Origin: JAOBAU01 sp034667465
GTDB taxonomy: Bacteria > Acidobacteriota > Thermoanaerobaculia > Gp7-AA8
Assembly (NCBI GenBank): GCA_034667465.1
Contig: JAXDJV010000004.1
Location: forward strand, 1 to 64,000
Direction: 5' to 3'
DNA: 64,000 bases
The first letter of the stretch is position 1; each line of letters starts with the position of its first letter. Under the pieces are notes generated by a model that saw only the letters and a list, made by a program, of their open reading frames with translations, ran no database searches and had not been told where the DNA came from. Made by a program: the position numbers and the translations under genes. Shown here one piece after another: positions 9,188 through 17,258 of the stretch.

Positions 9188-9217
9188 CGAAGGGCGCCCG
9201 TCTCCGGGCGCCCTTCG
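9188..9217 (-). terminator. Strong intrinsic terminator hairpin of the giant minus-strand gene
   Basis: A perfect 13-bp stem (CGAAGGGCGCCCG with its complement) closed by a 4-nt loop that reads GAGA, a GNRA tetraloop, on the minus strand. TTTAG follows on that strand. It lies 21 nt past the stop at 9239 and 15 nt before the macro-domain start. Confidence 0.75.
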
Positions 9218-9238
9218 GCTAACTGCATGAGGTGAGGA

Positions 9239-12200
9239 CTACGGAGTAGTGCAGGCAGCTCCGCCGGCAAACGTGTCTGCATTGATCGTTGCGCTGGCTG
9301 TTGCTCCGCCGTTCTGGCCGGTCAGGAAGAGCGCCACTGCAGTCGTGTCATTGCCTGCGCCGGCGTAACCCGGCAGCCGGAAGGTTGTTCCAGCGAAGCG
9401 GTTGCGAACGCGGATCTGTGTCGAGCCGTACACGCCCAGGATGCTGTTACTGACGATGTCGGCGCAGACCGATGTGGTGTCAGTCGAGACGGCCCCGGAC
9501 TGGACGAAGATGCCGTTCAGGCCATCGATGACACTGGGGTTGCTGATCGTGTTGCCGCTGATCTTCAGTTGCATGGCAACGCTGCCGCTGCTTGCATTTC
9601 CGCGGATGCCTTGGCTATCGAACTGCGTGACCGTGTTGCCGGTGATCGTTGCCGCGATGCTGGAGGTGCCGCTGGCGTTCAACTCGATGCCGTTGCAACC
9701 GCTGGTCGAGCAGCCCGAGAGCGGTGTCGCGGCGGCACCGATGATGTTGTTGCGCACAAAGCCCGACATCGTTGCAGCAGCGCTCTTGCCTACGGAAATC
9801 GCCGAACTGAGACTGGTGGTGAGGGTGTTGCCGTTGAGGTCGTAGGTCATGTTGGACGAACCGCTGCCTCCGAGGGCGATTCCGGCGCCGTTGGCAGTGA
9901 CGCTGTTGTTGGTGAGGGTGATGTTCAGCACCGCGGTATCGCTCGAATCCGAGAAGTAGCCGTTCCCGAAGTTGTTCGAGAAGGTCGATGTCTGCGCGTT
10001 CACGGTCATGTCGGCCGTGCCGTGACCGCTGATGAGTACGCCCTGCGAACCGGTCGAGACACCGGAGCCGTTGCCGTTGAACGTGCTGCCCGTGATCGAC
10101 GCGTTCATCGTGCCGCTGGAGTTCTGAATCGTGAACTGACGCGAGAAATTGTTGTGGAAGTTCGAGCCGGTGACCGTAACGGTACCGAGCAGATTGACGA
10201 ACTGCACGCCATGCTCGGAGGTCTCGTTGCCGGCGTTCTTCACCTCCACGGTGCTCATGGTGAGACCGGTAACGGCGTTCCCGTTGATTCCGATCTGGGC
10301 GCTGCCGTTTACGAACACGTGGTCGAGCGAGGCGCCAGTCGCGTTGGCGAAGTGGATAGCCGCGTTGCAGTTGGTGTTTGTGCCGTTTAGCGTGTCTCCG
10401 CACGTGGCGGCTGAGACGCCGTTGACTGTCGCGGCGTTGGAGAAGTTCATGCTCTTCAGCGTGACATTCGCGGCATTCACGAATTCTGCGCCGCGCTGCG
10501 TGATGTTCTGAATCGTGCCGCCGGTGCAGTCGCCAGCCCCGGTATGGGTAGAGTCGCACAATCCGCCGGTGCCGTTCACCGTGAAGCTGCCGGCTCCCGT
10601 GAGGCCGTTCACCGTGATGGCTTTCGTCGCGCCATTCGCGCTGATCTTCGTGAAGCTGAATGCACCGGTGGCGGTTGTGAGTCCGACTGCCTTGCCGGCA
10701 GTCGAGGAGACAGTGCCGAACGCGAAGTTCGTCGCGCCGCTGGCGGCGACCGTAACCGCGTCGCCGGCCGTCGTCGAAACGGTGGCGAACGTGGCGGTCG
10801 ATCCACTCGTGGTGCCGGTGAAATTCACGCCGCCGCCGACCGCGCCGCCCGTTACCGAAATCGCGCCGAAGGCGAAGATGCCGCTCGAACTGGTGAAGTG
10901 GACGGCGAACGTGCCGCTGCCGGCTGTGCTGGTGATGTCCATGTCCTTGACCAGCAGGCCGCTCTTCGACGACGCGATCAGCGTGTCGCCGGAGTTGTTG
11001 TTCATGTTGAAGCCGGCCACGGTGGAGTTGGTGCCGAGGGTGATCGGCGAGTTGCTGATGGTCGGACGGGCCTGATTCACCGCCGGACGCGGCGCCAGCG
11101 TGCCCTGAGCCGGAGCGACGATGCCGTAGATCGAATCGAAGCTCGGCGCGACGATACCCTGGCCGATGATCGAGGCGCCCGTGTTCAGAGTGATCGGTCC
11201 ACTCGTGTGCGTGGCCGCGTCGCTGATGAAGATGTTTGCGTTGGCTGCGCCGAACGCCAGCGCCGTCGTCAGCGTGCACTCGTTGCCGAGCGTGCAGTTG
11301 CCCGTGCCCGATGCTTTGACGAAGTAGATGGCCGGACCGGCCACGTTGAACGACACCGTCACGTAGCCGCTGTTGACGCCCGGAGCCGGATTGCCGTTGT
11401 CGGTGACGCGATACTGGAACGACGCCGTTCCGCCGGCCGACTGCGGCGTCGGCGTGAAGGTGAAGCTGCCGTTGGCGTTGAGGGTGACCGAGCCGTTGAC
11501 GAGGTTGATCGGCGTCGTGTCGACGGTGACGGTCGTTCCTGCTTCGACGTCCGTGCCGCCCAGTTTTCCGGCGGGGTAGGTGATCGGAATGCCTGCCTGG
11601 GCCGGCAGTCCGCTGAACGCGGTCGCCGTCGGCGGATCGTTGACTGCCGTTACGTTGATGGTGCTGCTGACGGTGCTGCTCGCGTCCGTGCCGTCTGTCA
11701 CCTGGAAGACCACCGTACGCGATGCCGTAGTCGGATCGTCCGAAGTGTTCGTGTACTTCACGTTGCGTAGCGCGGTCTGGTAGTTCGCGACCGAGGACGT
11801 GCCGCTGAGAGTCAGCGTGCCCGTGCCGGAGTTGAAGCTGCCGGAGATGCCGCCGAACGGCGTGAAGGAGAGCACGTCCTGCGCGCTGTTGTAGCCGGTG
11901 GTGATCTGCACGGTCGCACCGGTCAGGTTCGGCGAGTCGGTGTCGCTGACGGTGATGACCGAGTTGATGAACGTGGCCGGATCGTTCTCGGTGTAGGTGA
12001 TCGTCGATCCGTTCGCGAGCTGCGGTGCGCTGTTGGTCGAGACGACGTTGATCGTCGACGTCACCGGTGCGCTGAGGTTGTTGATGCCGCTTCCGTCATC
12101 GACCACCCACGTGATCGTGCGCGGCAGCGTCGACGGATTCTCCGAAGCGTTGAAGTACATCACCGTGCGGAGCGCGGCCTCGTAGTTGGCGACCGTGTCC

Positions 12201-15200
12201 GAGCCGGTGAGCGTCAGCGTTCCGGTGATGACGTTGAACGAGCCGGTGATGTTCGCGGTGTTCACGAACGAGAGCACGTCCTGACCGTTGGCGTAGTTGC
12301 CGCTGATCGTCACCGTCGCGCCGACCAGATTCGCGGAATCCGAATCGCTGATGGTGATGGTGTTGTCGATGACCGTGGCCGCATCGCCCTCGGTGAACGT
12401 CAGCGTGCCGCCGGCTGTGACCACCGGCGCGTCATTCACGAGCGTGATGTTGATGTTGACCGTGGCGACGTTCGAGAATGCCGAGCCGTCGCTGGCCTTG
12501 TAGGTGAAGCTGTCGGAGGTCGTCTCGCTGCCGTCGTGGACGTACGTGAACGAACCATCGGCGTTGAGCGCGAATGAAACCGCGTGCAGCGGACCGGTGA
12601 CCAGTACCGCGGTGAGCGTCGGCGAGTCGACGTCCGTGTCGTTGCCGAGTACGCCCGGCGCCGCGGGGGCGAGCGTGCCGCCCTCATTCACGGAGTAGCT
12701 GTCGTTGACCGCGACCGGCGCGTCGTTGACCGGCGTGATGGTGATGTTCACGCTGGCGACGTTCGAGTTGAGCGAGCCGTCGTTCGCGCGGTAGGTGAAC
12801 GAGTCGGACGTCGACTCGCCGCCGTCGTGGACGTAATTGAATGAGCCGTCGGGATTCAGCGTGAACGACGCCGCGTGCAGCGGACCGCTGACCAGCAGCG
12901 TGGTCAGAACGGGCGAGTCCGAATCGGTATCGTTGCCGAGCACGCCCGGCATCGCGACGTTCAGCGTGCCGCCTTCCGCCACGTTGTACGGACCGTCATT
13001 CACCGCGACCGGCGCGTCGTTCACCGGAGTGATCGTGATCGACACCGTCGCGATGTTGGAATTGAGCGAGCCATCGTTCGCGCGATACGTGAAGCTGTCG
13101 GTCAGCGTCTCGCTGCCGTCGTGCACGTAGTTGAACGAGCCGTCCGGATTCAGCGTGAACGACGACGCATGCGCGGGTCCGGTGACCAGCACCGCCGTCA
13201 GAGTGGGGGAGTCGGGATCGACGTCGTTGCCGAGCACGCCCGGCGTGACGATGTTCAGCGTTCCGCCTTCCGCCACGGTGTACGGACCGTCATTGACCGC
13301 GACCGGCGCGTCGTTGACCGGCGTGATGGTGATGTTCACCGTGGCGACGTTCGAGTTGAGCGAGCCGTCGTTCGCGCGGTAGGTGAACGAGTCGGAGGTC
13401 GTCTCGCTGCCATCGTGCACGTAGTTGAACGAGCCGTCCGCGTTCAGCGAGAACGACGTCGCATGCGCAGGTCCGGAGACCAGGTTTGCCGTAAGCGTCG
13501 GCGAGTCGGCATCCGTATCGTTGCCGAGAACTCCGGGCGCCGCAGGACTCAGCGTCCCGCCCTCGGCCACCGTGTAGTTGTCGTTGTTCGCGACCGGCGC
13601 ATCGTTGACCGGCGTGATGGTGATGTTCACCGTGGCGACGTTCGAGAAGAGCGAGCCGTCGCTGGCCTTGTACGTAAAGCTGTCGGAGGTCGTCTCGCTG
13701 CCGTCGTGCACGTAGATATACGAGCCGTTCGGATTCAGCGCGAACGACGACGCGTGCGCCGGTCCGCTCACGAGAATCGCGGTGAGCGACGGCGAGTCGG
13801 GATCGTTGTCGTTGGCGAGCACGCCCGGCGCCACCATGTTGATCGTGCCGCCCTCGGCGACCGTGACGTTGTCGTTGACGGCCACCGGCGCGTCGTTGAC
13901 CGGCGTGATGGTGATGTTGACCGTGGCGACATTCGAGTCGAGCGAGCCGTCGTTGGCCTTGTAGGTGAAGCTGTCGGAGGTCGACTCGCCGCCGTTGTGG
14001 ACGTACATGAACGAGCCGTCGGCGTTCAACGCGAACGACGTGGCGTGTGCAGGACCGCTGACCAGGATCGCCGTGATCGGATTGTTCTCGGCGTCGGTGT
14101 CGTTGCCGAGGACGCCCGGAGCGGCGACGTTCAGCGTGCCGCCCTCGGCGACCGTGTACGCGTCGTTGTTCGCGACCGGCGCGGTGTTGCAGGTGGGGAG
14201 CGTGTTGCCCACCGGCAGCGAAGGCGCTGCAGGCGAGCAGGTTTGAGTCGTCGTCGGGAACACGCCGACCGGGCTGCCATTCGTCGGGAACGATGTGCCG
14301 GAGGTCGTGAGGGTGGTGCAGTAAGTCAACGCGATCGTTCCCTGCTGCACAGCGGGAACGCCGGCGGTGCTGCCGACGGGGCGAACGTCACCGACGCCTC
14401 CGGTCCAGCTCACCGCTCCCGAGTAAGAGCGCACATTGATATGGCCGCCGGCGCGATGGCCGCCGCTGGTGCCGCCGGCAGCATTGATCGATGCGCCGTT
14501 CAGCGTAACGGCAAACTTCGCTGAGATTCCGATCGTCCCGCCGCCTTGCTCACCATGCGTGCCGGTGGCTGCGTACGCGTTGCCGCTGGCGGACGTGCTG
14601 CCGTTGGTCGAGATTACGTTGATCGTGCCGGCGACATCTTTGTCGCCCGGATTGACTGTGACCGCGTACATCCCGGACGCAGGTCCGATGACATTGATTG
14701 AGTCTTTCGCGAAGAGCTCGACGCGGCTGGTCGAGGCATCTTCCTGTGTCGAGTCGGCGCGCACACGGCCGAGGTGGGCGAATCCGCCGCCATTCAGCTG
14801 GCTGCCATCGACGGTGATGCTCGTTCCGCTGCGAACGGTCACACGCTGAAAGCCATTCTTTTTGCCGAGCGATGCCACCAGACCGTTGATCCGGACGTTG
14901 CACCCTTCGAGTGTCACGCTGCCGCCGCTGCCGGCGGGCGCGTCACCGGTTTGTGAGGCGACGACACCGAGAGCATTGATGACGAGGCCAGGCTCGACCG
15001 AGGTCTGCGCCTTGATGAGAATGTTGCCGCCGACCGTGTGTCCGCCTCCGGTCATGACCGCCCCGTTGTACGGATCATCCAGCTCTCTCGATGGACCGGC
15101 CAGGACCAGGCCGCCGATCGACGTTGCACCGCTGCTGGTGATCGAGATCGCGCCGGCCGCAGAATCGGCGCCCGCGCTGCTGATGATCGATCCCAGCTCA

Positions 15201-15682
15201 CTGCCGACGGTTCCACCGACAGTCATGGTGATGTTGCCGCCGTGGGAAGTGCCACCGTTGTTCGTCTTCGCACTCGAGACGATCGCGCCCGGCAGCGCTC
15301 CGTTCGTCCCCTGAAAGGTGAGGTTGCCGCCGACGGTCAGCGTAATGTCGCCGCCGTTGCCCTCCTTGGTGCGATTCTCGGCAAACAGCGCGCTTCCGCG
15401 CGCCAGCAGGACGTTTCCGCTGACGGCGAAGTTCATCGCGCATGCGCTGTTCGCGCCGGCGCCCGTGTCGTTGCAATTGATCGTGCCGAGCACGGTCAGA
15501 TTGCCGTCATTCACGGTGAAGACGCCGTTCACGACGTGGTCGTGATCGAGCACCGAGCCGTCCAGCGAAGCGAAGGTGACGTTTCCGCTGATCGTCACAT
15601 CGTCTGCAAAGGCGGGAAACGCAAAAAACGCGACGGCGAGAATGGCGAAAAGGAAGAGCCGCGACTGGACCGAATGCCTCAT
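9239..15682 (-). CDS. Giant secreted repeat protein with tandem cadherin-like domains and beta-helix tail
   Basis: 2,147 residues. The start at 15682 is chosen because AGGAGAGG precedes it and a classic Sec signal follows (MRHSVQSRLFLFAILAVAFF, cleavage near AFADD). Domains: Gly/Asn-rich beta-helix-like region (~25-490); six tandem ~97-99-residue cadherin/VCBS-like repeats (~497-1084) with the pattern APVAVND..VAEGGTL..PGVLGNDTD..DGSFNYVHDGSE..DSFTY; two larger related domains (~1084-1345) with LTGATVTI-type turns; one linking domain (~1347-1450); then a right-handed beta-helix (AGPAIYFVKASGTGNC onward). The tail modules GGTIQN, CGDTLNGTNTNC, VQFVNLLGT and IRVRNRF are shared with the protein at 3-5999. 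It is likely extracellular and adhesive; no membrane anchor is seen. A terminator follows the stop. Confidence 0.85.
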   Translation of the reverse strand: MRHSVQSRLFLFAILAVAFFAFPAFADDVTISGNVTFASLDGSVLDHDHVVNGVFTVNDGNLTVLGTINCNDTGAGANSACAMNFAVSGNVLLARGSALFAENRTKEGNGGDITLTVGGNLTFQGTNGALPGAIVSSAKTNNGGTSHGGNITMTVGGTVGSELGSIISSAGADSAAGAISITSSGATSIGGLVLAGPSRELDDPYNGAVMTGGGHTVGGNILIKAQTSVEPGLVINALGVVASQTGDAPAGSGGSVTLEGCNVRINGLVASLGKKNGFQRVTVRSGTSITVDGSQLNGGGFAHLGRVRADSTQEDASTSRVELFAKDSINVIGPASGMYAVTVNPGDKDVAGTINVISTNGSTSASGNAYAATGTHGEQGGGTIGISAKFAVTLNGASINAAGGTSGGHRAGGHINVRSYSGAVSWTGGVGDVRPVGSTAGVPAVQQGTIALTYCTTLTTSGTSFPTNGSPVGVFPTTTQTCSPAAPSLPVGNTLPTCNTAPVANNDAYTVAEGGTLNVAAPGVLGNDTDAENNPITAILVSGPAHATSFALNADGSFMYVHNGGESTSDSFTYKANDGSLDSNVATVNITITPVNDAPVAVNDNVTVAEGGTINMVAPGVLANDNDPDSPSLTAILVSGPAHASSFALNPNGSYIYVHDGSETTSDSFTYKASDGSLFSNVATVNITITPVNDAPVANNDNYTVAEGGTLSPAAPGVLGNDTDADSPTLTANLVSGPAHATSFSLNADGSFNYVHDGSETTSDSFTYRANDGSLNSNVATVNITITPVNDAPVAVNDGPYTVAEGGTLNIVTPGVLGNDVDPDSPTLTAVLVTGPAHASSFTLNPDGSFNYVHDGSETLTDSFTYRANDGSLNSNIATVSITITPVNDAPVAVNDGPYNVAEGGTLNVAMPGVLGNDTDSDSPVLTTLLVSGPLHAASFTLNPDGSFNYVHDGGESTSDSFTYRANDGSLNSNVASVNITITPVNDAPVAVNDSYSVNEGGTLAPAAPGVLGNDTDVDSPTLTAVLVTGPLHAVSFALNADGSFTYVHDGSETTSDSFTYKASDGSAFSNVATVNINITLVNDAPVVTAGGTLTFTEGDAATVIDNTITISDSDSANLVGATVTISGNYANGQDVLSFVNTANITGSFNVITGTLTLTGSDTVANYEAALRTVMYFNASENPSTLPRTITWVVDDGSGINNLSAPVTSTINVVSTNSAPQLANGSTITYTENDPATFINSVITVSDTDSPNLTGATVQITTGYNSAQDVLSFTPFGGISGSFNSGTGTLTLSGTSSVANYQTALRNVKYTNTSDDPTTASRTVVFQVTDGTDASSTVSSTINVTAVNDPPTATAFSGLPAQAGIPITYPAGKLGGTDVEAGTTVTVDTTPINLVNGSVTLNANGSFTFTPTPQSAGGTASFQYRVTDNGNPAPGVNSGYVTVSFNVAGPAIYFVKASGTGNCTLGNECTLTTALAFGAANANIFISDAATHTSGPITLNTGASIIGQGIVAPSFDSIYGIVAPAQGTLAPRPAVNQARPTISNSPITLGTNSTVAGFNMNNNSGDTLIASSKSGLLVKDMDITSTAGSGTFAVHFTSSSGIFAFGAISVTGGAVGGGVNFTGTTSGSTATFATVSTTAGDAVTVAASGATNFAFGTVSSTAGKAVGLTTATGAFSFTKISANGATKAITVNGLTGAGSFTVNGTGGLCDSTHTGAGDCTGGTIQNITQRGAEFVNAANVTLKSMNFSNAATVNGVSAATCGDTLNGTNTNCNAAIHFANATGASLDHVFVNGSAQIGINGNAVTGLTMSTVEVKNAGNETSEHGVQFVNLLGTVTVTGSNFHNNFSRQFTIQNSSGTMNASITGSTFNGNGSGVSTGSQGVLISGHGTADMTVNAQTSTFSNNFGNGYFSDSSDTAVLNITLTNNSVTANGAGIALGGSGSSNMTYDLNGNTLTTSLSSAISVGKSAAATMSGFVRNNIIGAAATPLSGCSTSGCNGIELNASGTSSIAATITGNTVTQFDSQGIRGNASSGSVAMQLKISGNTISNPSVIDGLNGIFVQSGAVSTDTTSVCADIVSNSILGVYGSTQIRVRNRFAGTTFRLPGYAGAGNDTTAVALFLTGQNGGATASATINADTFAGGAACTTP
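12432..14190 (-). repeat. Six tandem cadherin-like domain repeats (~295 bp each)
   Basis: Near-identical blocks recur about every 290-297 bp, each marked on the plus strand by CGTCGTTGACCGGCGTGATG or a close variant. They encode 97-99-residue domains. High nucleotide identity between units suggests recent duplication or gene conversion. Confidence 0.85.
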
Positions 15683-15876
15683 GTGTGTACCCTCTCCTGA
15701 ACACTGCAGATCCGTAAGATCCTCATCGGATCCGGACAGCTCTGGCAGTGATGAATGGAATAAGTGGGAACGAGACCGGAGGGAATCATACAAGTGTCTG
15801 TGGAAAGTCGCCACCTCTCCTTTGCTCCTGAAGGCATGACATTTCTTACAAACGCTGATCGAACTCGGGTGGATTG

Positions 15877-16290
15877 ATGGCAAACCCCTCGTCGGACTAT
15901 CTGCGAACGCTCTTCGTGGCACTCACGGACGGCTATCCGGATGACTGCGTCGTCCACGCCTGCCGCCTGGTGGAACTACTGCTCGTGGAGTGCGCGGAGC
16001 CGTGGATCGGCCGGCTGCGCGATATTCAACAGGTCGAAACCGGAGTGTTTCACGGTCCGCTCATTCCGACGACGCTCTCCGGCCGGCACGCGCGCACATG
16101 GACGACGCACTACGTCGCCTGCGCCGGAGATCGCGCGTACGATCCTCTGATGGGCGAGGCGGTCGCGCTGCGCGAATACGCACGGCGGCTCTTCGGACGA
16201 GACCTCGCGATCGAGACTCTTCTTGGTGTTGATCGGACCGCGGAACTGTTTCGGGCCGGGAAGCTTCGGGCGACGATCCAGGCCCGATAA
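15877..16290 (+). CDS. Hypothetical protein with a Cys-His-Asp pattern
   Basis: 137 residues from ATG 15877, with GGGTGG just upstream. I do not recognise a named family. The order DDCVVHACRLVELLL (Cys in a helix), then RTWTTHYVACAGDRAYDPLMG (His on a strand followed by YDPL) resembles papain-, transglutaminase- or NlpC-fold cysteine hydrolases, where the Cys helix precedes a His strand and an Asp. There is no signal peptide, so it is predicted cytoplasmic. It is divergent from the giant minus-strand gene with a 194-bp spacer. That spacer shows no obvious structured RNA; it holds a TATGAT hexamer (15785-15790 on the minus strand), which would give the giant gene a leader of about 100 nt. Confidence 0.6.
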   Translation: MANPSSDYLRTLFVALTDGYPDDCVVHACRLVELLLVECAEPWIGRLRDIQQVETGVFHGPLIPTTLSGRHARTWTTHYVACAGDRAYDPLMGEAVALREYARRLFGRDLAIETLLGVDRTAELFRAGKLRATIQAR

Positions 16291-16381
16291 AAAAGATTGA
16301 CTCTTCGCCGCGAAACCGTCGACCGGTGTAACATGTGCGCCGTCCGGTCCCGCGCAGCAATTGAGTCAGGAGAGTTCTACC

Positions 16382-17206
16382 GTGCCGAATTCGACGCAGC
16401 TTGTCCCTTCACCCGTAGAGCCTTTTGTCATCGAACGTCGTCGTTTTCTCGTCCTCGGCTCTGCCGCGGCGGTCGCATTTGCGGCGCGCGGCGTTAGCGC
16501 AGCGGTTGCTCCGACTCCCGCGTCGGCTGAGCTCCCGGCATCGCTCGCCGTCGCTTTCGTCGATCGACTCGAAAGTCGCGCGGCCGCCATCGGCGGCGCC
16601 GGCGTCCTCGCTGCCAGCGGTCTGACGGTCGGTGATCCGAGCTTCATCAGCCGCAGCGCGAAGGTCACGGTGCTCGGCATGTGGCGCGCGCAGAATCGCC
16701 AGGGAAGCGTCAGCGTTGCGCTCAAGGCGTATTACCCGACCACGCTCTACTCGGGCGGCGACGTGCCTTGCTACGTATGGAGTCACCTCAGCCGCAACGC
16801 GACCGATGCACAGCGTCCGGCGAGCTTCCGCATTCCGATCGACAGCGCGGGCCTGCGCCTCGAAGTCGAAACGACGGCTCCGCGCTCCGCGATCGTCGAG
16901 AAGGTTCGCGGCCGCGTGTCCAGCCTCGCAATGAGTGATGACGCCAGCCGTCCGCGTACGCGCGAGGCGCTCGCAGATTTGAAGAACGTCGCGTCGCTCT
17001 CGCTCGGAATCGATCGCGGCGCGTCGAAGCTGCGCGCCGGCAAATACGTGCTGGCGATGCTGCCGGCGGGAGCTGCAACGCCCGACTGGAGCGCTGTTCG
17101 TTACACGCCCGCGAACGTTTCCGGTCCGCTCTCAGTTCGCAGCCTCCTCGGTGAAACGGCCCCCGCGTTCGATTACGTCATCGTCGACGTAGACTTCGCA
17201 GGTTAG
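16382..17206 (+). CDS. Tat-exported protein of unknown function
   Basis: 274 residues. The GTG at 16382 is chosen because AGGAG lies 8 nt upstream; a TTG further up is in frame but has no ribosome site. A twin-arginine signal is visible at residues 19-42 (ERRRFLVLGSAAAVAFAARG, then Ala-rich, cleavage near VSAAVA). The mature part is mixed alpha/beta with no motif I can name; segments such as KVTVLGMWRAQNRQGSVSVALKA and FDYVIVDVDFAG suggest beta strands. Tat export implies it folds, possibly with a cofactor, before export. It is followed 52 nt later by a secreted beta-helix gene in the same direction, a possible two-gene unit. Confidence 0.75.
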   Translation: MPNSTQLVPSPVEPFVIERRRFLVLGSAAAVAFAARGVSAAVAPTPASAELPASLAVAFVDRLESRAAAIGGAGVLAASGLTVGDPSFISRSAKVTVLGMWRAQNRQGSVSVALKAYYPTTLYSGGDVPCYVWSHLSRNATDAQRPASFRIPIDSAGLRLEVETTAPRSAIVEKVRGRVSSLAMSDDASRPRTREALADLKNVASLSLGIDRGASKLRAGKYVLAMLPAGAATPDWSAVRYTPANVSGPLSVRSLLGETAPAFDYVIVDVDFAG

Positions 17207-17258
17207 CGGCGCGAGGCCGCGCGTGTAACGCGGGGCCTCCGCGTTCGTCCAACCATCG

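Noticed and set aside
12875..14524. Arg/Val-rich repeat open frame on the plus strand
   Set aside because: Antisense of the cadherin-like repeat array; its apparent repeats simply reflect the real ones.
15683..15876. Riboswitch in the divergent spacer
   Set aside because: No conserved riboswitch core was recognisable; only a possible TATGAT box and the ribosome site are seen.
16297..16332. TTGACT...TGTAAC as a promoter of the Tat-protein gene
   Set aside because: The spacer is 24 nt, too long for a sigma-70-type promoter.
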